Shown piece by piece: positions 1-5,111 of a stretch of 7,375 nucleotides of DNA. A program made the translations under genes and the position numbers. How positions within the stretch are numbered: position 1 is the stretch's first letter; every line of letters begins with the position of its first letter. This stretch comes from Armatimonadota bacterium. Lineage in GTDB: Bacteria > Armatimonadota > Zipacnadia > Zipacnadales > VGFC01. Below the pieces are notes generated by a model, which saw only the letters and a list, made by a program, of their open reading frames with translations, did no database searches and had not been told where the DNA came from. Location: assembly GCA_016869015.1 (NCBI GenBank), contig VGFB01000186.1, forward strand, positions 1 to 7,375. The letters run 5' to 3'.

Positions 1-1275
1 GACGATGTCGCGGATCTTGGTGCCCATCGGCACCTCGACCAGCCCCGTCCGCGCCACCTTCCCGGCCAGCGCGAAGACCTTGGTGCCCTTGCTCTTCTCG
101 GTGCCGACGGCGCTGAACCACTCCGCGCCGTGGGCCACGATGGCCGCGACGTTCGCGAGGGTCTCGACGTTGTTGATGACCGTCGGCTTCCCGAACAGCC
201 CCTCCTGGGCGGGGAACGGCGGTCGGGGGCGGGGCATCCCCCGCCGGCCCTCGACGCTGTGAATGAGCGCCGTCTCCTCGCCGCAGACGAACGCCCCCGC
301 GCCCTGCTTGATGACGATCTCCAGCGAGAAGTCGCTCTCCAGGATCCGCTCGCCGATGAGGCCCAGCGCCTTCGCCTGGCCGATGGCCTCCTGCAGCCGC
401 TCGATCGCCAGGGGGTACTCGGCCCGGATGTAGATGTATGCCTTCGAGGCGCCGATGGCATAGGCGGCGAGGGCCAGGCCCTCGAGCAACCGGTGCGGGT
501 CGCCCTCGATGACGGCCCGGTCCATGAAGGCGCCCGGATCGCCTTCGTCGGCGTTGCAGATCACGTACTTGCGGTCCGCCTCTTCCTTCAGCGCGAACTG
601 CCACTTGGTCCCGGTGGGGAAGCCCGCGCCGCCCCGGCCGCGCAGGCCGCTCTGGGCGACGATATCGCACACCTCCCCCGGGCCAAGCTGCGTCAGGGCC
701 CGGAAGAGCGCCCGATAGCCGCCTCGCGCGAGGTACTCGTCAATGCTCGAAGGGTCGATCAGGCCGCAGTTCGCGAGCACCCACCGCTTCTGCGGCGCCA
801 GGAAGGGGTGCTCGTCCAAGTGCGGAACGCCCTCCCACGACGTGAGGCCCTCGGCTCGGTGCTGACCGAGGACGCCGGTCTCGGGGACACTGCCGGCGAG
901 CGCGGCATCGAGAAGGTCGCCGACCTTGTCCCCGGTGATACCGGCGAAGCAGAGGCGTGTCCGGCCGGGGAGCTGCACATCCACCATCGGCTCGGACACG
1001 CACATGCCGATGCAGCCCACCTCGACGACGTCGGCGGCGAGGTGGTGTTCGGCGAGGTAGTCACGGACGGTTCGCAGCGTCGCTGCGGCCCCGGCCCCCA
1101 GGCCGCACGTGCCGGCGCCGACGAAGATCGCCGGCCGGTCGAGTTCCTCGCGACGGAGCCGGCTCAGCGTCTCGCGGTACCGGCCGTTGCCTGCGTCCGT
1201 TCCATTCAGCAGGTGCGGCAGATCGGCGGCGGAGAATGCCCCGGTGGGTGGCGGGGCCTCAGTCCCGTGATCCAT
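1..1275 (-). CDS. nuoF: NuoF/HydB-type NADH:FMN-binding hydrogenase or dehydrogenase subunit, 3' end outside window
   Basis: I translated this frame by hand from the minus strand: 425 codons, open to the window edge without a stop. Residues about 48-130 form an N-terminal thioredoxin-like [2Fe-2S] domain, with C57 in a GTCG motif and C88/C92 in GCIGMC, as in HydB of trimeric [FeFe]-hydrogenases. From about residue 165 comes the NuoF core: FMN/NADH glycine-rich loop GRGGAGFPTG (213-222), CNADEGDPGAF (240-250) and GAGAFVCGEET (325-335). The family oxidises or reduces NAD(H) through FMN and passes electrons to iron-sulfur clusters. The [4Fe-4S] cysteines of the NuoF C-terminus, and the two extra ferredoxin clusters usual in HydB, would lie beyond position 1. 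The ATG at 1275 is preceded by AAGAGG nine bases upstream and overlaps the end of nuoE by 17 bases in another frame, so the two are probably translationally coupled. The soluble hydrogenase role (HydB rather than complex I NuoF) is inferred from the N-terminal domain and the neighbouring hydrogenase genes. Confidence 0.93.
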   Translation of the reverse strand, partial: MDHGTEAPPPTGAFSAADLPHLLNGTDAGNGRYRETLSRLRREELDRPAIFVGAGTCGLGAGAAATLRTVRDYLAEHHLAADVVEVGCIGMCVSEPMVDVQLPGRTRLCFAGITGDKVGDLLDAALAGSVPETGVLGQHRAEGLTSWEGVPHLDEHPFLAPQKRWVLANCGLIDPSSIDEYLARGGYRALFRALTQLGPGEVCDIVAQSGLRGRGGAGFPTGTKWQFALKEEADRKYVICNADEGDPGAFMDRAVIEGDPHRLLEGLALAAYAIGASKAYIYIRAEYPLAIERLQEAIGQAKALGLIGERILESDFSLEIVIKQGAGAFVCGEETALIHSVEGRRGMPRPRPPFPAQEGLFGKPTVINNVETLANVAAIVAHGAEWFSAVGTEKSKGTKVFALAGKVARTGLVEVPMGTKIRDIV

Positions 1276-1747
1276 TCTGGTCGGCCTCTTTGATGTGGGA
1301 CGCGATGAGCTTCTTGGTGCGTTCGGGCGTCATCCCGGCGTGGACCTCGCCGTTCACGGTGATGACCGGGGAAAGGCCGCAGGCGCCGACGCAGGCCACG
1401 ACCTCCAGGCTGAAGAGGCCGTCGCGGGTCGTCTGGCCCGGCATGACCTCCAGCCCCCGCTGAATGGCCTCGAGGACCCCGGCTGAGCCCTTGACGTGAC
1501 AGGCCGTGCCGCGGCAGACCTGGATGTGAAAGCGCCCCTTGGGCTGGAAGCGAAACTGGTTGTAGAAGGTCGCCACGCCGTAGACCTTGCTGGCGGGCAG
1601 GTTCAGGTGGCGGGCAATCCCGACGATCGTCTCCCGGGAGAGGTATCCGTCCGACTCCTGGACTTCCTGCAGAATGGGAATCAGGGCGTCGCGGTGCGCC
1701 TGGGGATAACGACTCGCGATCCGCGTGACCGTGTCGCTGCTTGCCAT
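1259..1747 (-). CDS. nuoE: NuoE/HydC-type thioredoxin-like [2Fe-2S] subunit
   Basis: A 162-residue protein of the 24-kDa NuoE family, the usual length. It has the four [2Fe-2S] ligands in the family spacing: C78 and C83 (CRGTAC, Cx4C) and C119 and C123 (CVGAC, Cx3C). The N-terminal helical part contains the family-typical YLSRETI and KVYGVATFYNQF stretches. It works with NuoF to move electrons between NAD(H)/FMN and the other subunits. It is the first gene of the minus-strand operon and its 3' end overlaps nuoF. I chose the ATG at 1747 because GAGGGA lies seven bases upstream and the family similarity begins soon after. An in-frame ATG at 1834 would add 29 low-complexity residues and has no such support. 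Next to [FeFe]-hydrogenase maturation genes it is most likely HydC of a bifurcating hydrogenase, though formate dehydrogenase or complex I use cannot be excluded without the missing neighbours. Confidence 0.94.
   Translation of the reverse strand: MASSDTVTRIASRYPQAHRDALIPILQEVQESDGYLSRETIVGIARHLNLPASKVYGVATFYNQFRFQPKGRFHIQVCRGTACHVKGSAGVLEAIQRGLEVMPGQTTRDGLFSLEVVACVGACGLSPVITVNGEVHAGMTPERTKKLIASHIKEADQNGSRD
1285..1290 (-). promoter_or_regulatory. Ribosome binding site of nuoF
   Basis: AAGAGG on the minus strand, nine bases before the ATG at 1275. It lies inside the nuoE coding region and supports the overlapping start. Confidence 0.6.
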
Positions 1748-1754
1748 GCGCGTG

Positions 1755-1760
1755 TCCCTC
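1755..1760 (-). promoter_or_regulatory. Ribosome binding site of nuoE, decides the start
   Basis: GAGGGA on the minus strand with seven bases to the ATG at 1747. It favours the 162-residue product over the longer reading from 1834. Confidence 0.65.
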
Positions 1761-1854
1761 GGCGGTGCTGCTGTGGGCGTCATCGGGCGCCCGGCCCGCG
1801 CTACCATAGACGATCCCTCCGGCGCCGCCCACACCCAAAAGGCGGAATTGCACC

Positions 1855-1870
1855 TCCCCCGTTCGGGGGA
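1855..1870. promoter_or_regulatory. Inverted repeat in the divergent control region, possible operator
   Basis: A 7-base inverted repeat, TCCCCCG and CGGGGGA, separated only by TT. It sits in the 185-base gap between the divergent nuoE and hydS-like genes and directly abuts the possible -35 element of the plus-strand promoter. Outside it, GCAC (1850-1853) and GTG (1873-1875) make a further, imperfect, slightly offset dyad. Position and symmetry fit a repressor or activator site shared by both directions. A transcribed hairpin is the alternative, but no U-tract follows. The protein that would bind is unknown. Confidence 0.4.
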
Positions 1871-1898
1871 TTGTGAGCGCTGGGGGTTGGTGTATGCT
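1871..1898 (+). promoter_or_regulatory. Possible sigma70-type promoter for the plus-strand operon
   Basis: TTGTGA (1871-1876) and TATGCT (1893-1898) are separated by 16 bases; each matches four of six consensus positions. Transcription would start near 1905, giving a leader of roughly 28 bases before the hydS-like start at 1933. In the other direction only a lone TATGGT (minus strand, 1803-1808) looks like a -10 for nuoE, without a well-placed -35. In GC-rich DNA such matches are weak evidence. Confidence 0.3.
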
Positions 1899-1920
1899 CC
1901 CCGCGTAGAACTAACGGATC

Positions 1921-1925
1921 GAGGG
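1921..1925 (+). promoter_or_regulatory. Ribosome binding site of the hydS-like gene
   Basis: GAGGG with seven bases to the GTG at 1933. It supports GTG as the start codon; there is no ATG in a suitable place upstream of the first ferredoxin motif. Confidence 0.55.
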
Positions 1926-1932
1926 TGCGGCC

Positions 1933-3933
1933 GTGAAAGGCGCCGGCAATCTGCCGCTCGTGACGACGATCAAGGAGCGCTGTCGCGTCTGCTACACGTG
2001 CGTGCGCGAGTGCCCCGCGAAGGCCATCCGCATCACCGACGGGCAGGCGGAGGTCATCCCGGAGCGCTGCATCGGGTGCGGGAACTGCGTGCGGGTGTGC
2101 AGCCAGAGCGCGAAGCGAGTGATGAGCAGCGCCGAGCGCGTCGGTGAGGTCCTCGGGTCGGGCGCTCGGACGGCCGCCATCATTGCGCCGAGCTTCCCGG
2201 CGGAGTTCACCGACCTGGACCACCGCCAGCTGGTCGGGATGGTCCGCGCTCTGGGTTTCGAGATCGTGAGCGAGGTGGGCTTTGGCGCCGATCTGGTGGC
2301 GCAGGCGTTCCGCGAGCTGCTGCAGACCACGAACGGCCGCCGCTACATCGCCACGAGCTGCCCGGCGCTGGTCTGCTATGTCGAGCGCTACCACGCCGAC
2401 CTCGTCCCCTGTCTGGCGCCCATCGTCTCGCCGATGGTCGCGATGGCCCGGGTAGTCCACGGGCTGCACGGGGCGGACGTGAAGGTCGTCTTCATCGGGC
2501 CCTGCATCGCCAAGAAGGGCGAGGTCGCCAGTGAGAAGCTCCTGGGGGAGGTCGAGGCCGCGCTCACGTTCATCGAGCTGCGCGAGCTGTTCGCCGCCTA
2601 CGGCGTCACCCCGGAGACAGTCGAGCCAAGCGAGTTCGACCCGCCGCATGCCGGAGCGGGCGCGCTGTTCTCGATCAGCCGCGGGATGCTCCAGGCCGCC
2701 GAGATCAGCGAGGACCTGGTGACGGGTGATGTCGTGGCCGCCGACGGACGGAGCAGCTTCGTCGAGGCGATCAAGGAGTTCGAGACGGGGGACCTGGATG
2801 CGAAGCTGCTGGAGGTTCTCTGCTGCCACGGCTGCGTGACGGGCTCGGGGATCAGCAGCGACGCTCCGTTGTTCAGTCGCCGCTCGTCGGTCAGCCGCTA
2901 TGTCCGCCAGCGTCTCCGCACCGTGGCGGAAGACGTGTGGCAGCAGGAGATGCAGCGCTTCGCCGGCGTCGATCTCAGTCGTGCCTTCGAGGCCGAGCCG
3001 CGGCTCATGGCCGAGCCGTCCGGGGATGAGCTGGCCTACATCCTGGCGCGCATGGGCAAGGTGCAGCCCGACGACGAGCTCAACTGCGGGGCGTGCGGAT
3101 ACGAGACGTGCCGCGAGCACGCCTCCGCGATCCACCTGGGGCTGGCCGAAAGCGAGATGTGCCTGCCGTACACGATTGAGGAACTCCGACGGACGCTCAA
3201 GGAGCTGGCCAGCACTCAGGAAGCTCTCATGCACTCCGAGAAGCTCGCCAGCATGGGCCAACTGGCCGCCGGCATCGCCCACGAGCTCAACAACCCGCTG
3301 GGCGTCGTGCTCATGTACACCCACATCCTCCTCGACGAGGCGCCGAAGAACGCCGGCGCCACCGAGGACCTGCGGCTCATCGCCGAGGAGGCCGACCGCT
3401 GTCGTAAGATCGTCTCGGGCCTGCTCAACTTCGCGCGGCAGTCCAAGGTGATCATGCAGCCCACGAATACGTGCGAGCTCGTGAGCCGCTGCCTCCAGAC
3501 CTCGCCGGCGCCCGCGAACGTCGAGGTCGACTTGCGCTGCGATCTCGACAACCCGGTCGCCTCTCTGGATCCGAACCAGATCACTCAGGTCCTCACCAAC
3601 CTGGTGACCAACGCCTGCGCCGCGATGCCCGACGGCGGCACGCTTACCGTCCGCTGCGAGGGCGACGAGACGCACGTGCGCATCAGCGTCACCGACACCG
3701 GCGTGGGTATTCCCCAAGACCACTTGGGCAAGATCTTCGAGCCCTTCTTCACCACCAAGGAGACGGGGAAGGGGACGGGCCTCGGTCTGGCGGTCACCTA
3801 CGGCATCGTGAAGATGCACCGGGGCGACGTCAATGTCGCCTCCAACGCCGACCCGAACGCAGGCCCAACCGGCACGACATTCGCGGTGACCCTACCGCGC
3901 AATGGAAGACGGTCCTTCGAGAACATCGAGTAG
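1933..3933 (+). CDS. hydS: Sensory [FeFe]-hydrogenase fused to a histidine kinase
   Basis: A 666-residue cytoplasmic fusion protein with no signal peptide or membrane segment. Domains in order: two [4Fe-4S] ferredoxin motifs (C17, C20, C23, C27; C46, C49, C52, C56); an [FeFe]-hydrogenase H-cluster domain (about 80-330) with TSCPALV (C143), GPCIAKK (C191, K194) and LCCHGC (C297 and C301); an extra iron-sulfur motif Cx2Cx4Cx16C (C385, C388, C393, C410); a short probable coiled coil (about 414-440); and a histidine kinase with phospho-acceptor H450 in AHELNNP, an N box near 549-562, DTGVGI (588-593) and GKGTGLGLA (612-620). The Cx2Cx4Cx16C motif is known from group C (HydS-type) sensory hydrogenases, and a kinase C-terminus fits the proposed C1 subgroup. 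The PAS domain often found there is absent. The cysteine acting as proton relay in catalytic enzymes is S142 here, which argues for sensing rather than turnover. GTG start with a good ribosome site; it leads the plus-strand operon. Target regulator not visible. Confidence 0.92.
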   Translation: MKGAGNLPLVTTIKERCRVCYTCVRECPAKAIRITDGQAEVIPERCIGCGNCVRVCSQSAKRVMSSAERVGEVLGSGARTAAIIAPSFPAEFTDLDHRQLVGMVRALGFEIVSEVGFGADLVAQAFRELLQTTNGRRYIATSCPALVCYVERYHADLVPCLAPIVSPMVAMARVVHGLHGADVKVVFIGPCIAKKGEVASEKLLGEVEAALTFIELRELFAAYGVTPETVEPSEFDPPHAGAGALFSISRGMLQAAEISEDLVTGDVVAADGRSSFVEAIKEFETGDLDAKLLEVLCCHGCVTGSGISSDAPLFSRRSSVSRYVRQRLRTVAEDVWQQEMQRFAGVDLSRAFEAEPRLMAEPSGDELAYILARMGKVQPDDELNCGACGYETCREHASAIHLGLAESEMCLPYTIEELRRTLKELASTQEALMHSEKLASMGQLAAGIAHELNNPLGVVLMYTHILLDEAPKNAGATEDLRLIAEEADRCRKIVSGLLNFARQSKVIMQPTNTCELVSRCLQTSPAPANVEVDLRCDLDNPVASLDPNQITQVLTNLVTNACAAMPDGGTLTVRCEGDETHVRISVTDTGVGIPQDHLGKIFEPFFTTKETGKGTGLGLAVTYGIVKMHRGDVNVASNADPNAGPTGTTFAVTLPRNGRRSFENIE

Positions 3934-3939
3934 GCCGGC

Positions 3940-4023
3940 GGACTTCAGACCACAGACCTCCGACGTCAGACTGGCGGCCTACGACCCGACACCGGAGACC
4001 CCTTACCTGGGACCGACCCACCG
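3940..4023 (+). repeat. Degenerate heptanucleotide tandem array between hydS and hydE
   Basis: Twelve 7-base units can be laid out without a gap, consensus close to NGACCYC; examples are GGACTTC (3940), AGACCTC (3954), CGACCCG (3982) and AGACCCC (3996). The array fills nearly all of the 92-base gap between the hydS stop and the hydE start, leaving no clear ribosome site for hydE. It begins with the ten bases GGCGGACTTC (3937-3946), which recur with one C/T difference at the ends of hydE and aspA. No terminator-like hairpin with a T-tract is present here. Origin and function unknown. Confidence 0.7.
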
Positions 4024-4025
4024 CG

Positions 4026-5102
4026 ATGGAACGTAGCGAGATCATCGGATGGCTCGTGGAAGACGACCCCAAGCGCCTGCGGGGTCTGTGGGCGTTGGCG
4101 GATCGGGCGCGACGGGAGCACGTGGGCAACGCGGTGCACCTGCGCGGGCTGATCGAGGTGTCCAATCACTGCGTGCGCCAGTGCGCGTACTGCGGCATCC
4201 GCGCGGGCAACCGCCACCTCGAGCGATACCGGATGTCGGAGGTCGAGATCATCGCCTGCGTCCAGGAGGCGGTCGAGCGCGGCTACGGCACCGTGGTCAT
4301 GCAGGCGGGCGAGGACCCGCAGATCACCGGTCCGTGGATGGCCGATGTGGTCGGGCGCATCAAGCGCGAGACGCCGCTGGCGGTGACGCTGAGCCTCGGC
4401 GAACGCAGCGTCGAGGAGCTACGCGCCTGGCGCGAGGCCGGCGCGGATCGCTATCTCCTGCGCTTCGAGACCTCGAACCGGGCGCTCTACGAGCGGCTGC
4501 ACCCGCCTCTGCCGGGCCGACGGTCCGATCGCGTAGCCCAGTTGGCCGAGATGCGGGCCCTCGGCTATGAGGTCGGCAGCGGGGTCATGGTCGGGCTGCC
4601 GGGCCAGACGTACGAGGACCTGGCGCAGGACCTGGAGCTGTTCCGCGACCTGCCGCTGGACATGATCGGGATCGGCCCCTACATCCCTCACCCGCACACG
4701 CCGCTGGGCGCCGCCGGCGTGGACCCCCGCACTCCGAACGCCGACTCCGGCCAACAGGTCCCCAACACGGAGCTGATGGGCTACAAGATGGTCGCCCTGG
4801 CGCGCCTCGTCTGCCCGCGGGCCAACATCCCGAGCACCACGGCGCTGGCGACCGTCAGCGGCGACGCCAGCCGGCAAGTGGGGCTCGAACGCGGCGCGAA
4901 CATCGTGATGCCGAACCTGACCCCTGCTCGCTACCGGGTCATGTACGACATCTACCCCTCGAAGGGTCGAACGCAGGCCGTGGCGGACGGGGGAGACGCG
5001 CTCATCCGGGAGGGGATTCTGGCCCTCGGCCGCGAAATCGGGACCGGACGGGGCGATTCGCCCCGCCGACTGCAAGCCGCCGGGCGGACTCCCGGGCTCT
5101 GA
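4026..5102 (+). CDS. hydE: [FeFe]-hydrogenase maturase HydE, radical SAM enzyme
   Basis: A 358-residue radical SAM protein that acts with HydG and HydF to make the diiron subcluster of the H-cluster. The SAM [4Fe-4S] ligands are C49, C53 and C56 in CVRQCAYCG (CxxxCxxC). HydE-typical stretches follow: LRGLIEVSNHC (39-49), QAGED (93-97), LRFETSN (145-151), MVGLPGQT (188-195), GIGPYIPHPHTP (215-226), ANIPSTTAL (266-274) and NIVMPNLTP (292-300). The optional second cluster, held by three late cysteines in Thermotoga maritima HydE, is missing: there is no cysteine after C263. Between TPL and the next conserved helix there are about 20 residues where I recall about 8 in the Thermotoga protein; this excess coincides with repeat-like DNA at 4721-4769. 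The ATG at 4026 fits the family N-terminus. No clear ribosome site precedes it, because the heptad array occupies the leader. Nine bases separate its stop from aspA. Confidence 0.96.
   Translation: MERSEIIGWLVEDDPKRLRGLWALADRARREHVGNAVHLRGLIEVSNHCVRQCAYCGIRAGNRHLERYRMSEVEIIACVQEAVERGYGTVVMQAGEDPQITGPWMADVVGRIKRETPLAVTLSLGERSVEELRAWREAGADRYLLRFETSNRALYERLHPPLPGRRSDRVAQLAEMRALGYEVGSGVMVGLPGQTYEDLAQDLELFRDLPLDMIGIGPYIPHPHTPLGAAGVDPRTPNADSGQQVPNTELMGYKMVALARLVCPRANIPSTTALATVSGDASRQVGLERGANIVMPNLTPARYRVMYDIYPSKGRTQAVADGGDALIREGILALGREIGTGRGDSPRRLQAAGRTPGL
4721..4769 (+). repeat. Heptad-like repeat inside hydE
   Basis: Seven consecutive 7-base units in the same phase as the intergenic arrays, including GGACCCC (4721), CGAACGC (4735) and CGACTCC (4742); the last units are more degraded. 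They encode HydE residues about 232-248, a stretch rich in Pro, Asn and Gln where the protein is longer than family members I recall. The reading frame stays open. The match is looser than in the two intergenic arrays. Confidence 0.45.
5049..5065 (+). repeat. Short perfect hairpin near the 3' end of hydE
   Basis: CGGGGCG and CGCCCCG form a 7-base stem with an ATT loop, inside the last 20 codons of hydE. No T-tract follows, so it is not a standard terminator. It could be an mRNA-stabilising or translation-tuning stem before aspA, or a remnant of a small palindromic repeat. It encodes part of a poorly conserved C-terminal tail. Confidence 0.4.
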
Positions 5103-5111
5103 CGGAGCAGC

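Noticed and set aside
130..1293. Open frame of 387 codons on the plus strand opposite nuoF
   Set aside because: The minus-strand frame carries complete NuoF motifs. The plus-strand translation shows none and spans the nuoE/nuoF overlap.
1..1747. Respiratory complex I fragment
   Set aside because: The HydB-like N-terminal [2Fe-2S] domain on NuoF and the divergent [FeFe]-hydrogenase maturation genes favour a soluble hydrogenase, although nuoG or hydA is not in view to settle it.
1748..1834. Longer nuoE start at 1834
   Set aside because: It would add 29 low-complexity residues, has no family support, and a good ribosome site precedes the ATG at 1747.
1871..1880. Possible Rex (NADH-sensing repressor) site, from the half-site TTGTGA
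   Set aside because: Only one half-site is present; the inverted partner TCACAA is not found at the needed distance. The six bases fit a -35 element equally well.
1801..3819. Open frame of 672 codons on the minus strand opposite the hydS-like gene
   Set aside because: It mirrors a well-supported gene with clear domains. Its translation is rich in Arg, Ala, Asp and Leu with no recognisable motif, as expected of antisense frames in high-GC DNA.
3471..4025. Upstream extension of the hydE frame into hydS
   Set aside because: The frame is open, but the extension is an arginine-rich shadow of the kinase domain and the heptad array. HydE family similarity starts at the ATG at 4026.
3934..4025. Terminator or CRISPR-like array between hydS and hydE
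   Set aside because: No stem followed by a T-tract. The units are 7 bases and degenerate, without the long direct repeats and unique spacers of a CRISPR array.
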